38,042 bases of DNA, taken from the NCBI GenBank assembly GCA_020061125.1, contig JAGUYV010000085.1:1-38042 (forward strand). The letters run 5' to 3'. Shown one piece after another: positions 30,868-38,042 of the stretch (positions are counted from its first letter, which is position 1; every line of letters starts with the position of its first letter). Below the pieces are notes generated by a model, which saw nothing but the letters and a program-made list of their open reading frames with translations, was not told where the DNA came from and made no database searches. The stretch comes from a bacterium (GTDB taxonomy: Bacteria; UBP15; UBA6099; DSWB01). Made by a program: the position numbers and the translations under genes.

Positions 30868-31608
30868 ATGAAAAAAGCAGTGGTCATCGGCGCAAGCTCG
30901 GGAATCGGCGAAGCCGTGGCGCGCGAGTTGTCGCAGCGCGGATGGGCCGTGGGCGTGGCCGCACGGCGCGAGCAGCAGCTTGAGGACCTGGTTGCGGACC
31001 TTTCCGGAACAGCGCACTGGCAGGTCATGGACATCAAAGATACAGACAACGCGCGCGCGGGGCTTGATGCGCTCATCGGCGCCCTCGGCGGCATGGATTT
31101 GCTTGTGATCAGCGCGGCCCTGGCAAACCCGCGGGGCGAGCGCTCGTGGGAAATCGAAAAAGCGCAGATAGATGTGAACATCACCGGATTCACCGCCTTG
31201 GCGTGCCACGGGTGGAACTATTTCGCGAGCCGGGGCAGGGGCCATCTGGCGGGCATCTCGTCCGTGGCAGGGCTGCGCGGAAACCGCATGAATCCCATGT
31301 ACGCCGCATGCAAAGCCTACATGTTCCGTTATCTCGAAGGCCTGCGCCTGCGCGCCCTGCACGAAAACCTCGACATCAAGGTCACGGACATCCGCCCCGG
31401 TTTCATTGACACGGCCATGGACGGCACCAAGCACATCAAGGAAGCCAAACTCCTGCGCGCCATTGTTCTGCCCCCGGACAAGGCCGCAAAACAGATCTGC
31501 GACGCGCTCGAAAAAGGGCGCCGCACGGTTTATGTCCCCGAAGTCTGGAAGACCGTGGAACTGCCCTATCAGTTGATCCCGGACTTCCTGTATGAAAAGC
31601 TCATGTGA
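30868..31608 (+). CDS. Short-chain dehydrogenase/reductase
   Basis: The 246-residue product is a classical SDR: GASSGIGEA at residues 8-16 binds NAD(P), ISAALANP approximates the NNAG motif, ISSVAGLRG carries the catalytic Ser, and YAACK is the YxxxK dyad. The C-terminal part (VWKTVELPYQLIPDFLYEKLM) is typical of the DHRS7/CPBR-like or YqjQ-type membrane-proximal reductases. An AAAGGATG site precedes ATG 30868. The substrate is unknown. Confidence 0.9.
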   Translation: MKKAVVIGASSGIGEAVARELSQRGWAVGVAARREQQLEDLVADLSGTAHWQVMDIKDTDNARAGLDALIGALGGMDLLVISAALANPRGERSWEIEKAQIDVNITGFTALACHGWNYFASRGRGHLAGISSVAGLRGNRMNPMYAACKAYMFRYLEGLRLRALHENLDIKVTDIRPGFIDTAMDGTKHIKEAKLLRAIVLPPDKAAKQICDALEKGRRTVYVPEVWKTVELPYQLIPDFLYEKLM

Positions 31609-31829
31609 GCCTGCCGCGCAAAACCGCGAAAGTACGGCTTCATAACCAATTGCATTTTTACTGAAAGTTTTTCCCCGGTTTTGTTTTCTCTTTTCTTTAC
31701 CGATCACAGAAAATATTTTTGAATATTTGTTATTTTCGACAATTACAACATTATAATTATTGATAAATGTGATATTAAAAAACAATTGGGACATATCAAA
31801 ATAAATTCGACGGTGCGAGGAAACGACAA

Positions 31830-32507
31830 GTGAGCGGATTGGCCAACTCCCTGTTCTGCCCGCACTGCGGGTATGAAAACAGCCGGAGAAACAATTTTTG
31901 CGGCAGGTGTTCGCGGCCAATCCGCAGCGCGCGGGAATTTGGGACGCAGGTCCGGAATGCGATCCTTGCGGGGCAGGGCGTCAATGGCGGCGGCGTATGC
32001 CCGGGCATTGATCTCGAGCCTGCGGCCATTGGCGGTTCATCGTGGCGCGCAAGCCTGGAGCAGACGCAGACCAATGCCGGGCCTTTGCGCACGGAACATC
32101 CTGAAGACACGGCGGCAGAAGCGCTTGTGTGCCATTCGTGCGGGCTGATGATTTCCGGCAATCTGCGCATCGAGGTTTACAGCCGGTTTGTGCTGGTGCG
32201 GGTGCATGCGGAATATCTGGATCCGGAAACGAGCCGTGCGCTCACGGACGCCCTGGACAGTTTCGGGGGCGGCAGGCGCGTGATTGTGGACCTCGGGCTT
32301 GTGCGAGGCGCGGAGCTGATGCATTTGCGCGCGCTCATGGGGCGAGCAGGCCGCGCGGATGTGCGAATTGCGGGGCTGCGGCCGGATCTGCTGCGCGCTG
32401 TGTGCGGTTCCGCGCGCGCGCATGCGCCAGGCGTGTGGCAAAGCGTGAATCAGTGTCTTGAGGAGTGGGGCATTCCTTGTCCGGTTATGGAGAAGACGGC
32501 GCCTTGA
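31830..32507 (+). CDS. Zinc-ribbon protein with degenerate STAS-like domain
   Basis: The 225-residue product starts with a zinc ribbon, Cys10-x2-Cys13 and Cys24-x2-Cys27 (FCPHCGYENSRRNNFCGRC), has a long linker, then a lone second CxxC (VCHSCG). Residues about 120-215 align by pattern with STAS domains (VIVDLGLVRGAELMHLRALM matches IIVDVSAVKWMDSTGIGALV of the next gene), but the DSTG phospho-site is replaced by AELMH. GTG 31830 is chosen behind a CGAGGAAA site. Upstream lies a 220-bp AT-rich gap with possible -10 boxes. The neighbour at 32766 is the intact paralogue. Confidence 0.7.
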   Translation: MSGLANSLFCPHCGYENSRRNNFCGRCSRPIRSAREFGTQVRNAILAGQGVNGGGVCPGIDLEPAAIGGSSWRASLEQTQTNAGPLRTEHPEDTAAEALVCHSCGLMISGNLRIEVYSRFVLVRVHAEYLDPETSRALTDALDSFGGGRRVIVDLGLVRGAELMHLRALMGRAGRADVRIAGLRPDLLRAVCGSARAHAPGVWQSVNQCLEEWGIPCPVMEKTAP

Positions 32508-32526
32508 AAAGACCCAAAACATGCGC

Positions 32527-32588
32527 GGCCGGGCGCGGGAGGTTCAACCTGGGGGAGGCTGGCTGCCGCCCCGGCCCGTATGTTTTTT
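32527..32588 (+). terminator. Terminator-like hairpin between the two zinc-ribbon/STAS genes
   Basis: GGCCGGG(C)GCGG (32527-32538) pairs with CCGCCCCGGCC (32566-32576), with one bulged C, and a T6 run (32583-32588) follows 7 nt later. It would separate the two genes into independent units. Confidence 0.6.
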
Positions 32589-32589
32589 C

Positions 32590-32619
32590 TTGACTGATTG
32601 CCAAACAGAATGGTATTAT
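32590..32619 (+). promoter_or_regulatory. Promoter of the zinc-ribbon/STAS gene
   Basis: TTGACT (32590-32595), an 18-bp spacer and TATTAT (32614-32619) preceded by TGG form an extended -10 promoter. The first in-frame TTG (32598) lies inside it, supporting ATG 32766. Confidence 0.7.
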
Positions 32620-32765
32620 ATCTTTACAGTAACAGTGAAATCTCCGCCGCGAATTACGGACCCGAATTCCGGCATTATCTGGCGGAGAGCCGCAGACATC
32701 CCAGTGACATAGAGTCTTGCCGGAAACCGCGCGCCGCGCGGCGCTTTCGGTGTGGAGTGTGCCGC

Positions 32766-33335
32766 ATGTCCACGCAATTTCTCTTCTGCCCCAAGTGCGG
32801 GTTTCAGAACACCGGCAAGAACAATTTCTGCTCGCGCTGCGGCAACAAACTGCGCACAGCGGCGTCTTTCGCGCCCGCCGCGCCGGCAGCACCTTCCGCG
32901 CCGCCAGTTCCCCAGGAACTGCGTTGCGGAAATTGCGGGCACGCCAATCCCCCGGATGCGGAATTCTGCCGCGGATGCTCCATGCCCATGTCAGCGCTTG
33001 TGACCGTGGACAACCAGGACGATCTCATTTACATCAAGCTGAACATGCCGGAGCTGGATTTCGAGAATCACCGGGTTCTGGCGCCGGTGTTCAAGGCCGT
33101 GATGCGCAAGAAGATCATCGTGGATGTGAGCGCCGTGAAGTGGATGGACAGCACGGGCATCGGCGCGCTGGTGTCGCAGGTGTACCGGTTCACGCGCACC
33201 GGGCAGGAGATGAAAATTGTGGGCATGAATTCAAAAATCCTGGGCGCCGTGAAGCAGTTGCAGGTGGACAATGTGCTGGAGCTTTTTGAGACCGTCAGCC
33301 ATGCACGCGTTTCCTGGGGCCTGACGCCTTCCTGA
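32766..33335 (+). CDS. Double zinc-ribbon STAS-domain protein (anti-anti-sigma-like)
   Basis: The 189-residue product has two zinc ribbons (Cys8/Cys11/Cys22/Cys25 and Cys54/Cys57/Cys68/Cys71) joined by a Pro/Ala linker, then a STAS domain from about residue 78. The loop VKWMDSTGIGALVSQV has Ser129, the position phosphorylated in SpoIIAA- and RsbV-type anti-sigma factor antagonists. No kinase or anti-sigma gene is nearby. ATG 32766 lies behind a GGAG site, and the promoter excludes the longer frame. The last 41 bp overlap the end of the minus-strand holA gene. Role is inferred as phospho-regulated signalling. Confidence 0.78.
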   Translation: MSTQFLFCPKCGFQNTGKNNFCSRCGNKLRTAASFAPAAPAAPSAPPVPQELRCGNCGHANPPDAEFCRGCSMPMSALVTVDNQDDLIYIKLNMPELDFENHRVLAPVFKAVMRKKIIVDVSAVKWMDSTGIGALVSQVYRFTRTGQEMKIVGMNSKILGAVKQLQVDNVLELFETVSHARVSWGLTPS

Positions 33336-34542
33336 TTACAAACGACAAATCCGAAATGAATTGCTGGAGTAGGATTAGGTCCGTTCCTTTTTTTGGGCGG
33401 TTGATCCCTTTGAGCTGGCAGTCAATGTCCAGGAGGCGGCGCATCACGGCCTCGATGGTTTTGAGGGGCATGAGGCGGGCGCGGCGCACGGCGTGGTGCA
33501 CCACGAACGGGGTGCGCTCGGGCAGGCATTTTCCATCCCGCGCCAGAACCGCGCGCTCGCTCTGGCCCACGCGCGCGCATTCCGAGATCACCTGCGCCTT
33601 GTTGTAGCGTGCGGGCATGCGTTTGAAATATCCCCTGTCCAGGAGATAGCGCGCCTGCCACGCGTCGCGCAGCGCGCCGCCGAACGAGGCCACGATCATC
33701 AGCGGTTGGGTGTTGCCTTCCAGCGCCATGTCCAGCATGCGCAGGGCTTCGTCTCCGCGCCCGTCCATGATGCTGTCGAATATCTGATAAACGAACTGGT
33801 CGTCGCTGGAGGTGACGAGCGTGCGGACATGATCTTCAGTGACCAGTTCGCCCTCGCCCAGAAACACGGCGAGCTTTTCGATTTCATTGGCCAGGTGCCG
33901 CAGGTCGGACCCGGCCCACGCCAGGAAGAATTCGGCGGTGTCGCCCGCCATGCGCAGGCTGCGGGCCATGAGCCGCGAGTTGATCCAGCCGGCCATCTGG
34001 TTTTCCCAGAGTTTCTCGAAAGCAACCACGGCGCCCTTGTCGCTGAAGTGCGGGTACAGGCGCTGCACGAATTTGTCCGAGCGGCGGCCGGTGAGGGTCT
34101 TGACCGCCTTGAGCGGCTCGTGGCACAGCAGGACCGTGACCACGCCCTCGAGGGGTTCCTCGACCGCGCGCTCGAAACGGCGGTATGCGCTCCAGTTGGA
34201 AAACTTGTCCGGATTTTTGGCTTTGGCGGGCGGGTTGGGCACGCGCTTGAGCGCGGGGACATGCGCATTGTCAACAATTAGCAACTTACCCTCGTCGAAC
34301 AGGGACATGGCGCTGGCGGCCTCGGCCCAGGCGTCCACGGCGCCGTCGCCCTCGGCCCAGTCGAATTTCTGCATGGCGCCCGCGCGCGCGGCGTCGTCCG
34401 GCCACAGCAGTTTCACCAGGTCCGAGGCGAATTCCTTGTTCAGAAATTCGTACTCGCCGTGGCATACATAAAAGGGCCGTGCGGCGGCTGATTTGAGTTT
34501 GTCCAGGGCCGTGGGGCCTGAAAGTTCCATGCCGGGCGTCAT
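33295..34542 (-). CDS. holA: DNA polymerase III delta subunit
   Basis: The delta subunit is the wrench of the clamp loader that opens the beta clamp. The 415-residue product has the family layout: PFYVCHGEYEFLNKEFA near the start (the P-loop-like region that lacks a nucleotide motif in delta), VTVLLCHEPLK, AWAGSDLRHLANEIEKLAVF, and C-terminal helices ending ...QQFISDLSFV. It is about 70 residues longer than E. coli HolA, with an insert around residues 85-130 (KAKNPDKFSNWSAYRRFERA). ATG 34542 is used; ATG 34530 is better spaced from a GAGG site and may be the real start. Its end overlaps the preceding convergent gene. Confidence 0.85.
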   Translation of the reverse strand: MTPGMELSGPTALDKLKSAAARPFYVCHGEYEFLNKEFASDLVKLLWPDDAARAGAMQKFDWAEGDGAVDAWAEAASAMSLFDEGKLLIVDNAHVPALKRVPNPPAKAKNPDKFSNWSAYRRFERAVEEPLEGVVTVLLCHEPLKAVKTLTGRRSDKFVQRLYPHFSDKGAVVAFEKLWENQMAGWINSRLMARSLRMAGDTAEFFLAWAGSDLRHLANEIEKLAVFLGEGELVTEDHVRTLVTSSDDQFVYQIFDSIMDGRGDEALRMLDMALEGNTQPLMIVASFGGALRDAWQARYLLDRGYFKRMPARYNKAQVISECARVGQSERAVLARDGKCLPERTPFVVHHAVRRARLMPLKTIEAVMRRLLDIDCQLKGINRPKKGTDLILLQQFISDLSFVIRKASGPRKRVHG

Positions 34543-34580
34543 CCTCGAAGCCGCAGTATGCGGCGTGCGTCACGGGGATT

Positions 34581-34586
34581 ATTATA
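34581..34586 (-). promoter_or_regulatory. -10 element of holA
   Basis: TATAAT on the minus strand (complement of 34581-34586), about 40 bp before the holA start. No clear -35 box is visible. Confidence 0.5.
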
Positions 34587-34659
34587 GCGGGTCCGGGGCG
34601 CAATGCGCGACCCCGTGCGCCAGGTTTCCACGGAAGCGCGCCGGGCTTTGCGATTCTTG

Positions 34660-34688
34660 TTGAAATCCGCGCAGGGTATCATTATAAT
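34660..34688 (+). promoter_or_regulatory. Promoter of rplU-rpmA
   Basis: TTGAAA (34660-34665), a 17-bp spacer and a perfect TATAAT (34683-34688). The leader of about 70 nt carries the palindrome GGGACGCGTCCC (34698-34709), possibly a regulatory leader structure. Confidence 0.8.
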
Positions 34689-34764
34689 CTGTAACTTGGG
34701 ACGCGTCCCTGCATTCCCGTGTCTTTTTTCAGGGGGCGCAGCACATCAGAAAGGTGTCGGAATC

Positions 34765-35076
34765 ATGGCAGCCATTATACAGGCAGGCTCCAAGCAGTAC
34801 AAGGTGGAGGAAGGCTCGATCATCCAGGTGGATCTCATTGCGGGAAATCCCGGAGATACCGTGGAACTGGACAAAGTGCTCGCGGTCATCGGCAGCGGCC
34901 CCGCGGTTTTCGGCAAACCCTTTGTGGAAGGCGCCAAAGCGCAGGCCACGATTGTGGCCCACACCAAGGGCAAGAAGATCGAAGTGTTCAGGTACAAGCC
35001 CAAAAAGCGCATCCGTATCCACACGGGTCACCGCCAGAAATACACTGAACTGAAAATTGACAAAATCACCGTGTAA
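34765..35076 (+). CDS. rplU: 50S ribosomal protein L21
   Basis: L21 binds 23S rRNA in the 50S subunit. The 103-residue product has the L21 core ([75 protein letters not shown]) and the standard length. ATG 34765 is preferred; earlier starts lie upstream of the promoter. rpmA follows after 18 bp, the nearly universal rplU-rpmA pairing. Confidence 0.98.
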   Translation: MAAIIQAGSKQYKVEEGSIIQVDLIAGNPGDTVELDKVLAVIGSGPAVFGKPFVEGAKAQATIVAHTKGKKIEVFRYKPKKRIRIHTGHRQKYTELKIDKITV

Positions 35077-35094
35077 CCGGGAAGGAGATCACCA

Positions 35095-35355
35095 ATGGCA
35101 CATAAAAAGGGACAGGGCAGCAGCAGCAACGGCCGGGACAGCAATCCCAAAATGCTGGGAGTCAAACTGTACGGCGGCCAGACGGCCAAGCCCGGCGCGA
35201 TCATTGTGCGCCAGCGCGGCACCAAATTCCTCCCCGGCGAAAATGTGGGCCTGGGCAAGGACTACACCATCTTTTCCCTCATTGACGGCCGCGTGGCGTT
35301 CGAGCGCGTGGGCAAGGACAGAAAACGCGTGTGCGTGTACGCCGCGGAGAACTGA
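35095..35355 (+). CDS. rpmA: 50S ribosomal protein L27
   Basis: L27 helps the peptidyl transferase centre. The 86-residue product opens [16 protein letters not shown] and contains [27 protein letters not shown], as expected. There is no N-terminal cleavage extension of the Firmicutes type before AHKKG. A GAAGGAG site precedes the ATG. obgE, which often follows, is absent; a terminator follows instead. Confidence 0.98.
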   Translation: MAHKKGQGSSSNGRDSNPKMLGVKLYGGQTAKPGAIIVRQRGTKFLPGENVGLGKDYTIFSLIDGRVAFERVGKDRKRVCVYAAEN

Positions 35356-35396
35356 ACCCCTCGCGCCACACAACAACCGCATTCAAAGATTATCCG

Positions 35397-35430
35397 GAGC
35401 GTCCTGCGCACAGCAGGGCGCTCTTTGCGT
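35397..35430 (+). terminator. Terminator after rpmA
   Basis: GAGCGTCCTGC (35397-35407) pairs with GCAGGGCGCTC (35413-35423) in an 11-bp stem with one G-U pair, followed by TTTGCGTT. Confidence 0.75.
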
Positions 35431-35590
35431 TGGCGCGCCCGTGTCCCGGAGTTCGGGTTTCGATCAGCGCTGATTGGGGACTCGTAATCTTCGCAACACG
35501 ATTAAGACATTGTTTTGCAGAAATCCATGGGTGAAAACTGTTTCATGCTTGAATCATGTTTATGCAATTCATGAAGCATTGTCCGGCGCA

Positions 35591-36859
35591 TTACTTGACG
35601 CGAGCGATTTCCACGGTTTCAACATTCGATATTTGTGCGTCTTTCACGGTCACGATGAGGATGCCGATGGGGTGCGAATTGTCGTAGGGCACGCTTCCCG
35701 CGGTGGGTGCAGTGAGGATGCGCGTGGCGGCGTGGGTTTCCTCGAATACGCCGTGCACATGGCCGCAGAACAGGGCTTCGGGCCGGCGCTTTTCGAGCAG
35801 CCCGAGAAATTCGGAGCGGCCGGTTTCCGAAAACGGTTTGATGGTGAACATGCCGTTTTTGTCCACCACGGTGTTGGTGGGATTGTGGTGCCCGAACATG
35901 ATGGTTGCTCCGCCGCGGCCCGAAGCGGCCTCCAGAGCCGCGTCCAGGCGCGCCAGTTGCGCGGCCGTAATCGCGCCCTGATCCATGTCCTGTCCGAGGC
36001 CGCCGTACAGGTTGCGCTCGGCCGCGGGCTTTTCGTAGGTGTTCACGCCGATGAGCGAGACGCCGCCGAACCGCGCCTCGCAGGTCAGCGGCCCGAGGTT
36101 TCGCGTCCAGTGCTCGAAGGTGTCGGAGGTGATTTTGCCGCCGCCAGCGCCCGCGGCATAGCCGTCGTGGTTGCCGGGCGCGGACAGCACCGGGAAGCGC
36201 GCGTGGTTTTCCAGAATGTCCATGTATTCGAGGAGTTCGTTCTTGGTTTTCGGAGGGATGTTGCACAGGTCGCCGCAGCACAGGCAGAACTGCACGCCGC
36301 TGTCGTTGAGAATCGCGATTTCACGGCGCATGGCCGCGGCGGTGTCGAAGTCCGGCAGCACATGCGCGATGCGAAAATCGCCGAAGTGAATGTCGGAAAT
36401 CACGCCAAACTGGAAATCGCGCGGGAAGCTGTCAAAGACCGCCACGGCGTGGGGCTGGCGCTCGATGCGCTGCTTGCCGCCACGCCCGGCCGTGACGAAC
36501 AGGTTGTACAGGCCCGGTTCGAGCGGTTTTTCCGCAGCCAGAAATTCCGGGGATGTTCCGTCATCGTTCAGCATTTTTTCCAAATAGTGATCGAGGGGTA
36601 CGGGTTCTCCGCCGCCCTGCGGCATGAGCCAGGCCTTGTCAATGGTCGCAGCGCCCGTGGATTTGCAGGGGATGGGCTGACCGGGCATCACGAACGCAGG
36701 GGCGGCGAAAGATGGGGAGGACACTGCGGTTGTGCCCGGCGCGATTTTTTCCGCCGCGCCCTGGGCCGTGTACGCCATGCCCGGCAGAATGGTGCATGCG
36801 GCGGCGGCCCCGGCCGCCACGCCCGCGGTTTTCAGAAAGTCTCTTCGGGATATGAACAT
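35591..36859 (-). CDS. Tat-exported calcineurin-like metallophosphoesterase
   Basis: The 422-residue product starts with a twin-arginine signal (SRRDFLK, residues 4-10) and a hydrophobic segment, so it is exported folded. The phosphoesterase motifs are in order: DIHFGD near 155, GDLCN, GNHD near 229-232, GHHNPT, and GHVHG near 365-369, which bind two metal ions. The region before residue 145 is a beta-rich extra domain. ATG 36859 is the natural start for the signal. It is convergent with rplU-rpmA and divergent from the SDR gene. Substrate (phosphodiester or phosphomonoester) is not predictable. A long open frame runs opposite this gene and is not real. Confidence 0.9.
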   Translation of the reverse strand: MFISRRDFLKTAGVAAGAAAACTILPGMAYTAQGAAEKIAPGTTAVSSPSFAAPAFVMPGQPIPCKSTGAATIDKAWLMPQGGGEPVPLDHYLEKMLNDDGTSPEFLAAEKPLEPGLYNLFVTAGRGGKQRIERQPHAVAVFDSFPRDFQFGVISDIHFGDFRIAHVLPDFDTAAAMRREIAILNDSGVQFCLCCGDLCNIPPKTKNELLEYMDILENHARFPVLSAPGNHDGYAAGAGGGKITSDTFEHWTRNLGPLTCEARFGGVSLIGVNTYEKPAAERNLYGGLGQDMDQGAITAAQLARLDAALEAASGRGGATIMFGHHNPTNTVVDKNGMFTIKPFSETGRSEFLGLLEKRRPEALFCGHVHGVFEETHAATRILTAPTAGSVPYDNSHPIGILIVTVKDAQISNVETVEIARVK

Positions 36860-36976
36860 GCTTCGCTCCTTGTGTGCCTGACTCCGCGCGTGCGGAGCAG
36901 TCCTTACACAATTCTAACAAACGAAATCCAAAATCAAAGCCGCACGACGGCGAAACGGCGCGGCGCGCATTTTTCT

Positions 36977-37006
36977 TTGACAACCCCGAGCCGGGTGATG
37001 TATGAT
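36977..37006 (+). promoter_or_regulatory. Promoter of SDR gene
   Basis: Perfect TTGACA (36977-36982), an 18-bp spacer and TATGAT (37001-37006), about 50 bp before ATG 37058. Confidence 0.75.
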
Positions 37007-37057
37007 CGTGTTCGCGAAGGAAACAGAAACCATAACACCATAGATGGGGGAGGACAA

Positions 37058-37870
37058 ATGTCAATACTCGATGATGTGAAACTTGACGGGAAAGTTGCAA
37101 TCGTGACGGGCGCGGGCCGCGGCATCGGCCAGGAGACCGCGCTGGCGCTGGCAGAAGGCGGCGCGCGGATCGTAGTCGGGGACATTGATATGGACCCGGC
37201 CAACGAGACCGTGGAAAAAATCAAGGCCATCGGCGGCCAGGCCGTGGCCGTGGCCGGCAATGTCACGGCCAAGGCGGATGTGGACGCGCTCATCAAAGCG
37301 GCCCTGGACAACTTCGGGTCACTGGAGATCATGGCCAATGTGGCGGGCATTACCCGCGACGGCATGATCCACAAGATGTCCGAGGAGCAGTGGCAGTTCA
37401 TTATTGATGTGAACCTCAAGGGCACATATCTGTGCTGCCAGGGCGCTGTGGGCGCCATGCGCGATCTGGCCAAGGCCGAGGGCGACAAGAAGAAGGCCCG
37501 CAAAATCATCAACTTCTCATCCGTGGCGGGCCTTTACGGAAACAAGGGGCAGGCCAACTACAGCGCGGCAAAGGCTGGCATCGTGGGCCTCACCAAAACC
37601 GTGGCCATCGAGGGCCTCATCTTCAACATCCAGTGCAACGCCGTGGCTCCGGGCTGGATTGACACCCGCCTCACCGCCGCCAAAAAGGAAGGCGACAAGT
37701 TCGGCATCCCGGACAAGGACCGCCAGCAGACCCTTATGTACATGAACTTCATGGGCATTCGCGCGGGCGTGCCCCAGGACATCTCCCGCGTGGTGTACTT
37801 CCTGTCCTGCGACTTGAGCAACTACTTCACCGGCATGTGCCTCAATGTGAGCGGCGGCCTCAAAACCTGA
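37058..37870 (+). CDS. Short-chain dehydrogenase/reductase (FabG-like)
   Basis: The 270-residue product is a classical SDR of the FabG-like type: TGAGRGIG at residues 17-24, NVAGITRDG (NAG-type motif), INFSSVAGLYG with catalytic Ser, and YSAAKAG with Tyr168 and Lys172. It ends LNVSGGLKT, as 3-oxoacyl reductases often do, although a GDKFGIPDKDRQQTLMYMN insert near residue 210-230 and an extra loop (AKAEGDKKKARK) near residue 135-148 are unusual. A GGGGGAGG site precedes ATG 37058. The long frame starting at 35474 is rejected. Likely reduces a keto-acyl or similar substrate; no fatty-acid genes are adjacent. Confidence 0.92.
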   Translation: MSILDDVKLDGKVAIVTGAGRGIGQETALALAEGGARIVVGDIDMDPANETVEKIKAIGGQAVAVAGNVTAKADVDALIKAALDNFGSLEIMANVAGITRDGMIHKMSEEQWQFIIDVNLKGTYLCCQGAVGAMRDLAKAEGDKKKARKIINFSSVAGLYGNKGQANYSAAKAGIVGLTKTVAIEGLIFNIQCNAVAPGWIDTRLTAAKKEGDKFGIPDKDRQQTLMYMNFMGIRAGVPQDISRVVYFLSCDLSNYFTGMCLNVSGGLKT

Positions 37871-37899
37871 CCGATTCATCCGTCCCATGAAACACACAG

Positions 37900-37927
37900 G
37901 CCCCCGCCTCAAAAACGGGGGCTTTTT
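37900..37927 (+). terminator. Terminator after SDR gene
   Basis: GCCCCCG (37900-37906) and CGGGGGC (37916-37922) form a perfect stem followed by TTTTT (37923-37927). Confidence 0.92.
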
Positions 37928-37933
37928 CATCCC

Positions 37934-37969
37934 GGATTCGTCTATAGAAGCGAAAGATTTGACGAATCC
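37934..37969. repeat. Perfect 9-bp inverted repeat near the window end
   Basis: GGATTCGTC (37934-37942) and GACGAATCC (37961-37969) are reverse complements with an 18-bp spacer. It lies after a terminator and could be an operator or a second hairpin. The following 70 bp show no gene. Confidence 0.5.
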
Positions 37970-38042
37970 TGCAATCGCAATAAGGCACGATTCGCTGCGT
38001 TACCGGCGCATTTGTTCATGAACCGCAGTTCTATTCACTGCA

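Noticed and set aside
35474-37870. 798-residue plus-strand frame covering the phosphoesterase and the SDR
   Set aside because: The first 500 codons run antisense to the phosphoesterase with Tat signal and all metal motifs; only the portion from ATG 37058 is an SDR. GC-rich DNA leaves such frames open by chance.
1-38042. CRISPR array, prophage or insertion sequence
   Set aside because: No regularly spaced repeats, integrase, transposase or phage structural genes were seen; small repeats at 25811 and 28492 have no coding partner.

Overview
The window looks like a chromosomal segment of a GC-rich, diderm, flagellated bacterium that is at least partly adapted to low oxygen. The evidence is lipid A synthesis (lpxB), a LolA-like periplasmic protein, two flagellins, a Tat-exported phosphoesterase, and a ferritin / rubredoxin / rubrerythrin cluster. 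I cannot assign a phylum. The combination of lpxB with a LytR-CpsA-Psr protein in a nadD-LCP-rsfS operon, a divergent Mur ligase and an NSS transporter with a MetS-type small subunit argues against a standard proteobacterial model organism. No phage, insertion sequence, CRISPR array or rRNA was seen.

Layout. 1-2498: the tail of a secreted protein gene, lpxB and an exported protein. 2517-4678: tRNA-Gln(UUG) followed by hslV-hslU. 4726-8561: an HDOD signalling protein, a metallo-beta-lactamase-fold hydrolase and a membrane glycosyltransferase, which meets a minus-strand MurC-like ligase tail to tail (8527-9906). 10070-12734: a sodium/amino-acid symporter, its 39-residue small subunit and an ARPP-1-like protein. 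12828-16875 (minus): two tandem HTH plus coiled-coil proteins, then nadD, LCP and rsfS. 17158-18782: a GT2 glycosyltransferase and a LolA-like protein. 18935-21270 (minus): two flagellin genes. 21554-25753: a cupin, clpB and a methyltransferase. 26120-28358: ferritin, a second MBL hydrolase, rubredoxin and an erythrin-type rubrerythrin. 28492-28665: a nested inverted-repeat element. 28797-33335: a GPH-type symporter, a DUF1232 protein, an SDR and two zinc-ribbon/STAS paralogues. 33295-37870: holA, rplU-rpmA, a Tat phosphoesterase and an SDR.

How they fit together. Several units are stress or proteostasis modules (HslUV, ClpB, the ferritin/rubrerythrin set). Others serve the envelope and motility (LpxB, LCP, LolA-like, glycosyltransferases, flagellins). 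Promoters are unusually readable: many are -35/17 bp/-10 boxes, and at least six carry an extended TGn before the -10. Several decide start codons.

Most interesting signals: (1) each flagellin leader has two predicted CsrA sites, one in a hairpin with loop AUGGAG and one on the Shine-Dalgarno, 23-24 nt apart; (2) a tandem pair of DNA-binding coiled-coil proteins share a C-terminal tail of the form [IL][WL]G[SN][FI][IF]R[GK]D; (3) two neighbouring zinc-ribbon/STAS proteins, one with an intact DSTG phospho-site and one degenerate; (4) a perfect 8-3-8 palindrome lies on the ferritin -10 box; (5) an unlisted metS-type small gene lies behind the NSS transporter.
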